A DNA stretch of 64,000 nucleotides from an uncultured Rhodocyclaceae bacterium (GTDB lineage: Bacteria; Pseudomonadota; Gammaproteobacteria; Burkholderiales; Rhodocyclaceae), in assembly GCA_907163225.1 (NCBI GenBank), contig OU015322.1, forward strand, positions 1 through 64,000, written 5' to 3'. The notes beneath the pieces are model-generated. The model did no database searches. It was given only the letters and a program-made list of their open reading frames with translations, and was not told the origin of the DNA. Shown here piece after piece: positions 22,122 through 31,083 of the stretch; within the stretch, counting starts at the first letter, position 1; the number at the start of each line of letters is the position of its first letter. Both the position numbers and the translations under genes were made by a program.

Positions 22122-23039
22122 TTACGGTGGCGTCTCGCCCAGGCGTTCAGCCAGAAAATCAACAAACACGCGGATCTTCGGCGGCAGATGGGTTTGCGGC
22201 AGCCACAGCGCGTAGGCGGTCTGGCCGAAGGGGCCGACAGGCGTCCAGTCAGGCAGCAGGGCCACCAGCCGGCCATCGGCGATTTCGCGGTCGACGGCGT
22301 AATTCCAGACCAGCCCGATGCCCATCCCGGCGAGCAGCAGGTCGCGCACCACCTCGCTGTTGTTGACCACCACGTTGCTCTTCACGCGCACTCTGGCCTC
22401 TTCGTCACCGCGCTGGAAACGCCATTCGTTGCCGAATTCCCGCAGGCCGTAGTGCAGGCAGTTGTGGCCGGCAAGGTCGGCCGGCGTTTCTATTTTTTGC
22501 CCATTTTTCCGGTTGACCGCAGAACACAGCCGGTAACGCACCGGCATCAACGCCTTGGCCACCACTTGCTCTGGCGGCGTTCGGGTCAGGCGCAGGGCCA
22601 CGTCGTAGCCTTCATCGACCAGATCGACAAAGCGGTCGAGCAGGGTGAGTTGCAGCTCGATCTCCGGGTAGCGGGCAAGGAACTCGGGAATCAGCGGCGC
22701 CAGGCAGAGCTTGCCGAAAGTGACCGATGCCGTGACCCGCAAGGTGCCGCGCGGCGAATCAACCAGCCCGGCAGCGAGGCGGGCGCTCTCGTCGAGCAGC
22801 GCCACCCCCTGTGCGGCGCGTTCGTACAGCACGCGGCCGGCTTCGGTCAGTGACATGGCACGCGTCGTACGCTGCAGCAGGCGCAGGTCGAGCTGTTTTT
22901 CCAGCCGTTTGATGCGCTTGCTGACCGCCGATTTGGTCAGGCCCATCGCCCGCGCAGCCGATGAAAAGCCTTGTGTCTCAACGACCCGGACAAAAACAGC
23001 AAGGTCGGACAAATGATCGAGCGGATTTATTGTTTCCAT
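22122..23039 (-). CDS. LysR family transcriptional regulator
   Basis: Regulator of 305 residues. The N-terminal winged HTH reads LAVFVRVVETQGFSSAARAMGLTKSAVSKRIKRLEKQL; the C-terminal part is a substrate-binding domain. The ATG at 23039 (METINPLDHL) gives the usual length; longer frames add no homology. It diverges from the tautomerase/isochorismatase pair (87 bases), its likely target. Odd: residues encoded by 22489-22527 are a dispersed-repeat copy, read CSAVNRKNGQKIE, where most LysR proteins have a similar-length xASPxYLxxxG stretch. Confidence 0.92.
   Translation of the reverse strand: METINPLDHLSDLAVFVRVVETQGFSSAARAMGLTKSAVSKRIKRLEKQLDLRLLQRTTRAMSLTEAGRVLYERAAQGVALLDESARLAAGLVDSPRGTLRVTASVTFGKLCLAPLIPEFLARYPEIELQLTLLDRFVDLVDEGYDVALRLTRTPPEQVVAKALMPVRYRLCSAVNRKNGQKIETPADLAGHNCLHYGLREFGNEWRFQRGDEEARVRVKSNVVVNNSEVVRDLLLAGMGIGLVWNYAVDREIADGRLVALLPDWTPVGPFGQTAYALWLPQTHLPPKIRVFVDFLAERLGETPP
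22489..22527 (+). repeat. Dispersed repeat copy inside the LysR gene
   Basis: TTTTTTGCCCATTTTTCCGG followed by TTGACCGCAGA. The gene reads the opposite strand in frame as SAVNRKNGQKI, with no stop and no obvious change in protein length. Confidence 0.85.
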
Positions 23040-23126
23040 TGGGCAACAAACCGTTATTGGATTGATGGATTGTATCGAAATACCCACGGTGAAATGATGC
23101 AGCTGTCACCTCAACCGGAGAAAACC

Positions 23127-23528
23127 ATGCCCCTGATCTACATAACTTTGGCCGGCGCGAACGCTGCGCCCGGCACCATTCAAAATTTGCAGCGGGAAAC
23201 CACGCAGTTGATGCAGCGCATTCTGCACAAGGAGGCGGCGCTGACGGTGGTCAGCGTGACCCATTTGCCGCCAGGCACTTTCTCGGCCAATGGCCAGCCG
23301 GTTGCTGTTGGCACCAGCCTGCAGGCGATGATTACCGCTGGCACCAACAGCGCCGCCGAAAAGGCGGATTTCATTTTTGCTGCAAAATCCCTGTTGACCG
23401 CAGCAATCGGCCCCAGCGGCGCACCAGTCTATGTGGCGCTGCACGAACTGCCGGCAGAAAGCTGGGGTTACGACGGCCAAACCCAGGCCGCCCGAAAAGC
23501 CAAAACCTTGATGGGAGAAACCGCATGA
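23127..23528 (+). CDS. Tautomerase family protein
   Basis: Protein of 133 residues starting MPLIYITL, which leaves the catalytic Pro-1 after Met removal. The later segment ITAGTNSAAEKADF and the closing HELPAESWGYDGQTQAAR are typical of long-chain tautomerases (4-oxalocrotonate tautomerase fold). A GGAG ribosome site precedes this ATG. It overlaps the isochorismatase gene by ATGA and is divergent from the LysR gene, so it is likely under its control. Repeat sequence at 23368-23410 encodes DFIFAAKSLLTAAIG. Confidence 0.88.
   Translation: MPLIYITLAGANAAPGTIQNLQRETTQLMQRILHKEAALTVVSVTHLPPGTFSANGQPVAVGTSLQAMITAGTNSAAEKADFIFAAKSLLTAAIGPSGAPVYVALHELPAESWGYDGQTQAARKAKTLMGETA
23368..23410 (+). repeat. 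Dispersed repeat copy inside the tautomerase gene
   Basis: ATTTCATTTTT and GTTGACCGCAGCAATCGG match the serS-leader copy at the same spacing, with a diverged middle. Read in frame as FIFAAKSLLTAAIG. The protein keeps the family length here. Confidence 0.65.
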
Positions 23529-24148
23529 ACGCCCGCACCCTGCGCCAGATCGTCGGCGTTCCCGCCAGCCTGCATGCCGATGCAAGCCTGATCGCCGCCA
23601 AAACTGCCGTCGTGCTGATCGACTATCAGAACGAATACCGCAGCGGGCCATTGGCGCTGCCGGATGAGCCTGCGGCCAGCAACGCCGCCCGCCAGCTTCG
23701 CGCCTGGGCGGAGCGGGCCGGCATTGCGGTCATTCACGTTCTGCACCGCGCCCCGGCCACTGCTCCCATCTTTGCGCCTGATTCAATCGGCGCCGCACCG
23801 ATCGACGGGCTGGCGCCGGCCGAAGGCGAAGCCGTGATCTACAAGCATCTCCCCTCGGCTTTTCCTGGCACCGGACTGGCCGACGTGCTGCAAGCGCAAG
23901 GTATCGAAACGCTGCTCATCGCCGGCTACATGACGCACAACTGCGTCGACTCAACCGCCCGCGAAGCCTTTCATCGCGGCTACAGGGTAGGGATGGTGTC
24001 CGACGCCTGCGCCTCGCGTGACCTGCCGGGGCCGGACGGCAGCACGATACCGGCGGCGCTGGTCAATGCGGCGGTGCTCGCCGGGCTGGGAGATCGCATC
24101 GCCGAGATCATTGACGTAGCGACGCTGGAAAAAATGAAAGTGGCCTGA
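23525..24148 (+). CDS. Isochorismatase-family cysteine hydrolase
   Basis: Protein of 207 residues with the catalytic triad of the family: Asp33 (VVLIDYQNEY), Lys107 (VIYKHLPSAF) and Cys140 (MTHNCVDSTAREAFHRGY). Members hydrolyse isochorismate, nicotinamide or related amides. The real substrate is unknown. It is translationally coupled to the tautomerase by an ATGA overlap, which suggests a short catabolic or detoxification unit controlled by the divergent LysR gene. Confidence 0.9.
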   Translation: MNARTLRQIVGVPASLHADASLIAAKTAVVLIDYQNEYRSGPLALPDEPAASNAARQLRAWAERAGIAVIHVLHRAPATAPIFAPDSIGAAPIDGLAPAEGEAVIYKHLPSAFPGTGLADVLQAQGIETLLIAGYMTHNCVDSTAREAFHRGYRVGMVSDACASRDLPGPDGSTIPAALVNAAVLAGLGDRIAEIIDVATLEKMKVA

Positions 24149-24326
24149 CGGACGGCGGGCTCGGGCATGGCATCTGCCGCTGCATTGATGCCGGGCAGGG
24201 GCTGTGATGAAAAAATGTGAGTCCCTCTTCATATAAATTCACAAAATCCGGCGCCAAATATGCTTAGACTAAGCCAGTGCTCCGGATTCTCCGGGGCAGT
24301 CATCAACTCGAATTCAAGGAGCTCAT

Positions 24327-24713
24327 ATGGGAATCTTCAGCAACATTATGTCCAAACTCGGTTTTGGCGATAAGAAAGAGGAAGTGGTCGCCGACGTTGC
24401 CGCAGCCAGTGTTGAAGCCGCAGCCGCTGCCCCGGCAGCCCCCGTGGCCATCAGCGCAGTGGATGTCGTCGCCCAGCTTGAAGGAATGGCCGCCGCCCAC
24501 GCCGAAAAGCTCAACTGGAAGACCTCCATCGTCGATCTGATGAAGCTGCTCGGCCTGGACAGCAGCCTTGCCGTACGCAAGGAACTGGCCGCCGAACTCA
24601 ATTGCCCGGCCGACAAAATGGCCGATTCGGCCCAGATGAACATGTGGCTGCACAAGGCCGTGCTGCAGAAGCTGGCCGACAACGGCGGCAATATTCCGGC
24701 CGACCTGCTGTAA
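24327..24713 (+). CDS. DUF3597 protein
   Basis: Small cytosolic protein of 128 residues. The N-terminus MGIFSNIMSKLGFG and the C-terminal LNWKTSIVDLMKLLGLDSSLAVRKELAAELN are the DUF3597 hallmarks, joined by an Ala/Pro-rich linker (residues 25-48). The C-terminal half is predicted to be a helical bundle resembling peptidoglycan-binding or LysM-associated proteins. A good ribosome site (AAGGAG) precedes the ATG, and a strong terminator follows. Confidence 0.88.
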   Translation: MGIFSNIMSKLGFGDKKEEVVADVAAASVEAAAAAPAAPVAISAVDVVAQLEGMAAAHAEKLNWKTSIVDLMKLLGLDSSLAVRKELAAELNCPADKMADSAQMNMWLHKAVLQKLADNGGNIPADLL

Positions 24714-25016
24714 TCGGTAGCGAAGATCTGGCTTTGCCGGATTACCAGGGCCCGTCTTGTACGGGCCTTTTTCTTTGGGGCTCCGGAATCTGCTGTTGAG
24801 GCAGTGCGGTAGGTGCTGTTCTGTATTGGTTCTATAAGTCGGAATCATACTTTGAGGCGGTAATCGGCCAAGAGCGGGCATTTCGAAAACCAGCCGAAAG
24901 CAGTCACTGGGGATGCAAACGGAATTGCATCGGACTAGGCTGCAAGGCATCATCCCTACATGAAAATTAGCTAGGCATTTATTTCTGTGGGCAAAACAGT
25001 CGGGTGGTGGATATAG
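24714..25016. other. Left flank of the low-GC island
   Basis: Apart from the terminator at 24747 no gene is visible. From about 24780 base composition falls and stays lower to about 29150. No tRNA, integrase or clear direct repeat marks the boundary. Confidence 0.5.
24747..24774 (+). terminator. Terminator after the DUF3597 gene
   Basis: GGGCCCG-TCTTGTA-CGGGCCT hairpin followed by TTTTTC. Confidence 0.8.
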
Positions 25017-28000
25017 ATGGCAAAACAGAAAAAACTAAGCAATCCATTCTCCACTGGCGGAGGGGGCGGTCATTTTGAAGCGCATGTCCAAGCTTCATTT
25101 GTCGCGCTGATGCTTACGGGCGGAAACGCTCCATGCCTTCCCTGCTGGCCCATTGTTGAGATCAAACTCCAGGGCAAGATCGACGGCTTTGATACAGACG
25201 ACCTCGTTGTTGTAGTAGAAAACGCAAACAGCAAGGAACGGCGGAAACTTCTCGGGCAGGTAAAGCATTCTGTTGGCATCACCGCCGGAAATGCTGTTTT
25301 TGGCGAAGTGATCCAAGCAGCCTGGAATGATTTCAATAACCCCAAGGTGTTTACAAGGGATAAGGACATTCTTGCCCTGATCACTGGACCGCTCAGCGCG
25401 ACCGATGCCCACAATGTGCAATGGTTGCTGAACCAGGCGAAGCATACAAAGAACGTTGATGAGTTTTTCAGAAACGTCCAGCAGGCGAATTTCAGCCCAC
25501 CAAAAAGTGTCGAGAAACTGGAGGTCATTCGGCATCATTTGAAGGCAGCAAATGGCAGTAGTGATGTTTCAAGGGACGAACTCTATGACTTCCTGAACCA
25601 CTTCCATCTACTCGGCTACGATCTTGGGAACGAGTTCGGTGTTGTCCTGTCTCTGCTGCATTCCCACATTTCTCAATTCCAGCAGCAGTATCCGCAGTGG
25701 GTCTGGTCACGGGTCGTCGATGTCGTACAAACTTGGAATCAGAATGCTGGCACGATCACGCTAGGCAAGATCCCGGACGACCTCCAAGATGCCTTTATAC
25801 AAAAGGCCGTGGCGGAGATGCCCGAGGAGTTCAAGGCGGCACAGGAGAAAGCGAAAACAGATTGGGCTCAGCACCCGGATGCCACCTATCTAGCCTTGGC
25901 AGTTCTGATTGGCGCTTGGCAAGACAAGAGTCAATGCGACTTAGAAGCGATAACCCAACTGCTCGGTATAAGTTACGACGAGTGGCTAAAGAAGGCCCGG
26001 GAAATATTGCACTGCACTGACAGTCCGCTGTCTCTAAAAAACGGCATCTGGAAAGTTGTTAATCGAGCGGAGCTTTGGCGCCTGCTGGGATCGCGCATTC
26101 TTGATCAGAACCTCGATACGTTTAGGTCGCTGGCTGTTTCCGTACTCAGGGAGCCAGACCCCGCTTTTGAACTGCCTGCCGATGAGCGATACGCGGCAAG
26201 CATTCATGGCAAAGTGCTGACGTGTTCAAACGCGTTGCGAAAAGGTATTGCCGAGAGTTTGGCCATTCTGGGAAGCCAGCCAGAGGCGTGCCGAAACTGC
26301 TCGCAAGGGAAGGCTGAAGCAACCTGCGTATTGGTGATACGTGAACTCCTGAACGATGCTGACTGGATGTTATGGGGCGGCCTCAACGGCTTACTGCCTA
26401 CCCTGGCAGAATCCGCGCCGGGTGAGTTTCTTGATTCGGTCGAGAAAGCGATGCGTCTTACCCCATGCCCCTTTGATGAGCTTTTTTCCCAGGAAGGCAA
26501 CGGCATCACCGGTGGAAATTATTTAACCGGGCTGCTTTGGGCGTTGGAAGGGCTAGCTTGGGATGAACAATATCTGGTTCGTGTCTGTGTTGCGCTTGGA
26601 GAACTCGCCAGCCATGACCCAGGGGGACGGTGGGCCAATCGCCCGTCCAATTCCCTTACAACCATTTTGTTGCCCTGGCTGCCGCAAACGCTAGGATCTG
26701 TTGAAAAGCGAAAGGTGGCAGTGCGAACAATCCTTAATGAATGGCCTGATATTGCTTGGGGGCTGATCATTCAGCTTCTTCCTGGCCAGCACCAGACATC
26801 TTCTGGATCGCACAAACCAAGTTGGCGCAAGACAATCCCTGATGATTGGGAAAAAGGCGTTACGAATCAGGAGTACTGGCAACAGGCAGCTTTTTACGCG
26901 GAACTTGCGGTAACTGCTGCAGGCCAAGATACAGCTCGGCTGTCCGCACTGATTGATCATTTTGACAATCTGCCTCAACCCGCTTTTGATCAACTTCTCC
27001 AGGCTCTTGCCTCGCGGAACATTTCAGAATCTCCTGAAGAGAAACGACTTTCGCTTTGGAACCATCTCACAAAATTCACAAACAAACACCGGCGCTTCTC
27101 CGAAGCGAAATGGGCGTTGCCCAATGAATTGATTTCCCGGATTGAACGGGTTTCCGAACAACTCGCCCCCACAAATCCATTCAATTTATACCAGCACCTG
27201 TTTGAAGATCGTGATTTTGACCTCTACGAAGAAAACGGCGATTGGGAAGAGCAGCGAAAGAAACTCGACGCGCGACGTGAAACTGCCATTTCGGAAATTT
27301 TTCAGCTAAATGGCACCGAGGGGGTCATCCGATTTGCCGAATCTGTTACTTCACCCGTTCAGGTAGGTCACGCACTTGGTGCTATTGTTGATTCAGACAT
27401 TGAGCATACCCTTCTCCCTCACTTCCTGGATTCTGCTGACAACAAGCACAAAGCATTGGTTAGCGGTTTTACCTGGTGGCGCCACCACTTGAACGGCTGG
27501 GAGTGGTGCGATGACATTGATAAATCTAATTGGAAGCCAGAGCAAACAGGACAATTCCTGGCTTATTTGCCCTTTACAAAGGAAGCATGGGGTCGTGCTT
27601 CTGAATGGCTTCAGCCGCGAGAGAATGAATATTGGATCCGCACCGGAGCGAATGCCTATGAGGCCCAGGCTGACCATGCGATTGCTATTAAGAAACTCAT
27701 TGAACATGGCAGACCACACGCGGCAATCAATTGCTTGGATATGATGCTCCATAACAAGCAGCCAATCGATACTGATCAATGTATTCGAGCTTTGCTCGCG
27801 GCGCTTTCCTCTAACGAGCCAAGCTACGCCATGGACGGGTACCACATCGTCGAACTGATCAAGTTTCTCCAGGCAGATCCTTCGGCTGACCAGAATGATC
27901 TCTTTAGAGTGGAGTGGGCATACATTCCCTTGCTGGACAGTCATAGCGGTGCCACGCCCCAACTCCTTGAAAGCAGATTGGCCAATGACCCCGAGTTCTT

Positions 28001-28547
28001 TTGCGAGGTTATTCGACTGATCTACCGATCGAAGAAAGAAGATCAACAGCCGAAAGAAACCACCGAGGAATCAAAAGCAATCGCGACAAACGCCTGGCGG
28101 CTGCTGTATGAGTGGAAGACACCGCCAGGAACACAAAAAGACGGAACGTTCAGCGATGAACATTTCACCAAGTGGCTCCAAAACGTAAAGACAATCTGTA
28201 CAGCCTCCGGTCACATGGAGGTCGCTCTCGTCAATATTGGCGAAGTATTAATTCACACTCCACCCGATCCGGATGGATTATGGATACGCCGCGTTGTCGC
28301 TGCCGCGTTGAATGATCGTGAGGCTGATGACATGCGTGACGGATTCAGGACGGGGACATACAACTCGCGCGGTGGTCATTGGGTTGACCCAACCGGAAAA
28401 CCGGAAAGAGAACTGGCTGAACAGTCCCGAAGAAAAGCTGAGGAAGTAGAGAATGCTGGCTTTCAGCGATTTGCTGTGACTTTGAAAGATTTGGCGGACG
28501 GCTACGAGCGAGAAGCTGAACGAATAATTGGTGATCACAAAGATTGA
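25017..28547 (+). CDS. Large predicted anti-phage-type nuclease protein (PD-(D/E)xK N-terminus, long helical C-terminal region)
   Basis: Protein of 1176 residues in lower-GC DNA, so probably acquired. Seen: residues 10-90 carry GGGGGHFEAHVQASF (Glu21), a strand TDDLVVVVE (Asp61/Asp62) and QVKH (Gln81, Lys83), the layout of PD-(D/E)xK nucleases of the DUF4297/Cap4 type. Residues 185-260 look like the linker of such proteins. The rest is helical, with segments such as LRKGIAESLAILG and GLLWALEGLAWD that I recall from the C-terminal region of nuclease-STAND (Avs-like) proteins. No Walker A (GxxxxGK[ST]) is visible, so the NTPase module of those proteins seems absent. Anti-phage function is inferred. 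The next gene encodes a GIY-YIG-like protein. Confidence 0.72.
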   Translation: MAKQKKLSNPFSTGGGGGHFEAHVQASFVALMLTGGNAPCLPCWPIVEIKLQGKIDGFDTDDLVVVVENANSKERRKLLGQVKHSVGITAGNAVFGEVIQAAWNDFNNPKVFTRDKDILALITGPLSATDAHNVQWLLNQAKHTKNVDEFFRNVQQANFSPPKSVEKLEVIRHHLKAANGSSDVSRDELYDFLNHFHLLGYDLGNEFGVVLSLLHSHISQFQQQYPQWVWSRVVDVVQTWNQNAGTITLGKIPDDLQDAFIQKAVAEMPEEFKAAQEKAKTDWAQHPDATYLALAVLIGAWQDKSQCDLEAITQLLGISYDEWLKKAREILHCTDSPLSLKNGIWKVVNRAELWRLLGSRILDQNLDTFRSLAVSVLREPDPAFELPADERYAASIHGKVLTCSNALRKGIAESLAILGSQPEACRNCSQGKAEATCVLVIRELLNDADWMLWGGLNGLLPTLAESAPGEFLDSVEKAMRLTPCPFDELFSQEGNGITGGNYLTGLLWALEGLAWDEQYLVRVCVALGELASHDPGGRWANRPSNSLTTILLPWLPQTLGSVEKRKVAVRTILNEWPDIAWGLIIQLLPGQHQTSSGSHKPSWRKTIPDDWEKGVTNQEYWQQAAFYAELAVTAAGQDTARLSALIDHFDNLPQPAFDQLLQALASRNISESPEEKRLSLWNHLTKFTNKHRRFSEAKWALPNELISRIERVSEQLAPTNPFNLYQHLFEDRDFDLYEENGDWEEQRKKLDARRETAISEIFQLNGTEGVIRFAESVTSPVQVGHALGAIVDSDIEHTLLPHFLDSADNKHKALVSGFTWWRHHLNGWEWCDDIDKSNWKPEQTGQFLAYLPFTKEAWGRASEWLQPRENEYWIRTGANAYEAQADHAIAIKKLIEHGRPHAAINCLDMMLHNKQPIDTDQCIRALLAALSSNEPSYAMDGYHIVELIKFLQADPSADQNDLFRVEWAYIPLLDSHSGATPQLLESRLANDPEFFCEVIRLIYRSKKEDQQPKETTEESKAIATNAWRLLYEWKTPPGTQKDGTFSDEHFTKWLQNVKTICTASGHMEVALVNIGEVLIHTPPDPDGLWIRRVVAAALNDREADDMRDGFRTGTYNSRGGHWVDPTGKPERELAEQSRRKAEEVENAGFQRFAVTLKDLADGYEREAERIIGDHKD

Positions 28548-28581
28548 GATAACTAATACCCAACCGTAGGCGCTAATTGAT

Positions 28582-29112
28582 ATGCAAAAGGTGCTGCTTC
28601 CTCAAATCGAACAAATCCGGCGGACAAGGTTTCTCAAGATAGGCCGCAATAACCGTGGGCAGCTTGCGATAGAGAATACCCCTCCAACAAAATCCGCTGG
28701 TTTTTACTGGATTTATTCAAGCTATTCGCAACCCGATCTTGAGCGGCAGCAGGGTCCTGCTTGCAGCAATGCAGTAGATATTGGGCTTCTTGCCCGGCTC
28801 CATTGCGGGCTGGCGAATTCCTGCAATATTCGTTTAGATGGCTTCCGGCTTGTTTACAACGGCATCGCAGGCGTGGGGACAGGCTTACGAGAACGTCTCC
28901 ACCAACATTTTAACGGCGGGGAAGGTACTGGGTCGCTAGCGATTCTTCGCACCGATCTCTCCGATTTGAATCGGTGGCGCATTTCTTACGCAACGATTGA
29001 AGTCCGTGAGGATGGCGCGCCAGATGTCTGTGCTGATTACTGCAAAGTCGCAGGGCACGTGGAGCGAATGTGGAGGCTGGAGTATGGATGGCCCATCCTA
29101 TGCACTCAGTAG
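28582..29112 (+). CDS. GIY-YIG-like predicted nuclease
   Basis: Protein of 176 residues, 34 bases after the large nuclease gene and in the same low-GC DNA. Seen: GFYWIY (40-45) where GIY is expected, VYNGIAG (91-97) where YIG is expected, LRERLHQHF (102-110) supplying the conserved Arg and His, and a late HVERMW (Glu161) followed by GWPILC, like the Glu and terminal motif of GIY-YIG domains. The spacing between the first two motifs is long (about 45 residues). No strong ribosome site precedes the ATG, so coupling to the upstream gene is possible. Function is unknown; a partner in defence is an inference. Confidence 0.6.
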   Translation: MQKVLLPQIEQIRRTRFLKIGRNNRGQLAIENTPPTKSAGFYWIYSSYSQPDLERQQGPACSNAVDIGLLARLHCGLANSCNIRLDGFRLVYNGIAGVGTGLRERLHQHFNGGEGTGSLAILRTDLSDLNRWRISYATIEVREDGAPDVCADYCKVAGHVERMWRLEYGWPILCTQ

Positions 29113-29277
29113 CTCCTCAGAGCATGCATACAACAAGCGCATCTAGGGCGATGCGCTGACGCGCCTGATGCAGACGTACCTGTGTGTCCGCTTTCCAAAT
29201 CGGGCTACCTCCGCAAAGGGCACAATTCAGACCGCCCAAGGTCACCGAGAGCGATACCCACCGGCCTTCTTTGCGCC

Positions 29278-29652
29278 TTAGCCAGCAACCCCTTCATCAA
29301 GCAGTCGTTCGCACTCCACCATCAGCGACTCGGCGATTTCGGAGTGGTGGTTGGGGTCGAGTGACTCCATCATTTCGTGGGCGGTGTACATGCCGGCTTC
29401 ACGCGACAGGCTGCCCTGAATCTGCCGGGCGAGCTGGTCGCTGAGGTTGGAGAGTAGGCGGCGGTCGTTCAGCGGCAGTTTGTTTTTCGAGCGCGACAGC
29501 CAGTCGGCGGCCAGGCTGGCGCCCTGGGCTTCGGTCAGCCATTGCGAATGCTCGTAAAAGGCCGTCAGCCGCTCGGCGGCGAGGGCGAAAATGAGCGCGA
29601 CGCGCATGCCGCGTTCGGTCATGGATGGGCTGGCAGCCTTCTCCCAAGTCAT
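29278..29652 (-). CDS. Hypothetical helical protein
   Basis: Frame of 124 residues with codon use like the high-GC host, convergent with the GIY-YIG-like gene. Mostly amphipathic helix (LIFALAAERLTAFYEHSQWLTEAQGASLAADWLSRSK, EIAESLMVECERLLDEG). No family recognised. A shorter start at MTERGMRVALIF is possible. It is divergent from the LRR-kinase gene. Confidence 0.55.
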   Translation of the reverse strand: MTWEKAASPSMTERGMRVALIFALAAERLTAFYEHSQWLTEAQGASLAADWLSRSKNKLPLNDRRLLSNLSDQLARQIQGSLSREAGMYTAHEMMESLDPNHHSEIAESLMVECERLLDEGVAG

Positions 29653-29713
29653 TTGTCACCATCATTTGTTATCCTGCCGCACCTTATCACGCCCGCCCGG
29701 CGGAATGACCTGA

Positions 29714-31072
29714 ATGCCACTGAACACCCTTGAAGACCTGCGTGCCGGCAAGCTAGCCGGAAGCCGCCGCCTGAAACTGGCTGGCGGTTTGAGCGAGTTC
29801 CCGCACGAGATTTTCGGTCTGGCCGAGACGCTGGAGATTCTCGATTTGTCTGGGAATGCGCTGGCAGCGCTGCCCGACGATCTGCCGCGCCTGCACAAGC
29901 TGCGCATTCTTTTTTGCTCGGATAATCCGTTCACCGAATTGCCGGCGGTGCTTGGTCAATGCGCTGCGCTGGAGATGGTGGGTTTCAAGGCGAACCGGAT
30001 ACGCTCGGTGCCAGCGGCTGCGCTGCCTTCAAGGCTGCGCTGGGTGATTCTGACTGATAACCAGCTGACCGAGCTGCCGCCGGAAATCGGCCGCTGCACT
30101 CGTTTGCAGAAGCTGATGCTGGCCGGTAACCAGTTGCAGTCGCTGCCGCCGGAAATGGCCAATTGCACCGGGCTGGAACTGCTGCGCATTTCGGCCAACC
30201 GCTTGCCGGCTTTGCCGGACTGGTTGCTGTCGCTCCCCCGGCTGTCGTGGCTGGCTTTTGCCGGGAATCCATTTTGCGAAGATGCTGCGGCCCCCGCCGG
30301 GATCCCCCCGATTCATTGGGATGATCTGCAGGTCAGCCACCAGTTGGGTGAGGGCGCTTCCGGGGTCATTCATCAGGCCGAATGGCGCTCTGACGATGGC
30401 GCCCAGCCGGTGGCGCTGAAACTGTTCAAGGGCGCCATGACCAGTGATGGCCTGCCGCTCAATGAGATGAACGCCTGCATGACGGCCGGCACGCATCCGA
30501 ATTTGATTCCGGTGCTCGGCAAGCTGGCGGCGCACCCGGAGGACGCTCACGGGCTGGTCATGGCCTTGATCGACAGCAGCTTCCGCAACCTGGCCGGGCC
30601 GCCCAGCCTGGATTCCTGCACGCGCGACGTTTATCCGGCGGAGGCAAGTTTCGATCTGGATGCCGCAATTCGCATCGCGCTGGGCATTGCCTCGGCGGCT
30701 GAGCATCTGCACGCGCAGGGCATCGTGCACGGCGACTTGTACGCCCACAATATTTTGCATGCGGGCGATGGGCGGGCTTTGCTCGGTGACTTTGGCGCGG
30801 CTTCGTTTGTTGCGGCGGATGATCCCGTGCTTGCCAAGGCGCTGGAGCGCATCGAGGTCAGGGCGTTTTCGTGCTTGCTGGAAGAGTTGTTGGCGCGAAG
30901 TGCGCTAGACGCCGATTTCACGACCACAGAGACAACGGCCGGCCCTAGGGTCAACCGGAAAAAAGCCGAAAAATTGAAATCCCTTCAAGCTGCCTGCGCG
31001 CAGGAAAACGTCGCCGCACGGCCGCTGTTTGCCGACATCGTAGCTAGTCTGAAAGCCTTGGCTTCGTCCTGA
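29714..31072 (+). CDS. Leucine-rich repeat protein kinase
   Basis: Cytosolic chimera of 452 residues. Residues about 18-185 are seven LRRs (for example LEILDLSGNALAALPDDL, LRWVILTDNQLTELPPEI). Residues 205-450 are a eukaryote-like kinase: glycine loop GEGASGVI (212-219), Lys236 (VALKLF), catalytic loop HGDLYAHNIL (Asp341) and DFGAAS (359-364). The HRD arginine is Gly, as in several bacterial kinases. Ligand and substrates are unknown. An in-frame copy of the long form of the dispersed repeat (TTETTAGPRVNRKKAEKLK) lies in the C-terminal lobe. Confidence 0.9.
   Translation: MPLNTLEDLRAGKLAGSRRLKLAGGLSEFPHEIFGLAETLEILDLSGNALAALPDDLPRLHKLRILFCSDNPFTELPAVLGQCAALEMVGFKANRIRSVPAAALPSRLRWVILTDNQLTELPPEIGRCTRLQKLMLAGNQLQSLPPEMANCTGLELLRISANRLPALPDWLLSLPRLSWLAFAGNPFCEDAAAPAGIPPIHWDDLQVSHQLGEGASGVIHQAEWRSDDGAQPVALKLFKGAMTSDGLPLNEMNACMTAGTHPNLIPVLGKLAAHPEDAHGLVMALIDSSFRNLAGPPSLDSCTRDVYPAEASFDLDAAIRIALGIASAAEHLHAQGIVHGDLYAHNILHAGDGRALLGDFGAASFVAADDPVLAKALERIEVRAFSCLLEELLARSALDADFTTTETTAGPRVNRKKAEKLKSLQAACAQENVAARPLFADIVASLKALASS
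30923..30980 (-). repeat. Dispersed repeat, long form, inside the LRR-kinase gene
   Basis: ACCACAGA-GACAACGGCC-GGCCCTAGGGTCAACCGG then GAAAAATTGAAAT on the + strand. The first 33 bases match 51036-51068 in iorB at 30 positions, and both are read in the same frame as TTExTAGPRVN. The remainder is the standard repeat. Confidence 0.88.
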
Positions 31073-31083
31073 CTGGGCCTTGG

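Noticed and set aside
28380-28410. GGGTTGACCCAACCGGAAAA in the large nuclease gene as a repeat copy
   Set aside because: Only the central bases agree; spacing and arms differ, and this gene lies in foreign DNA.
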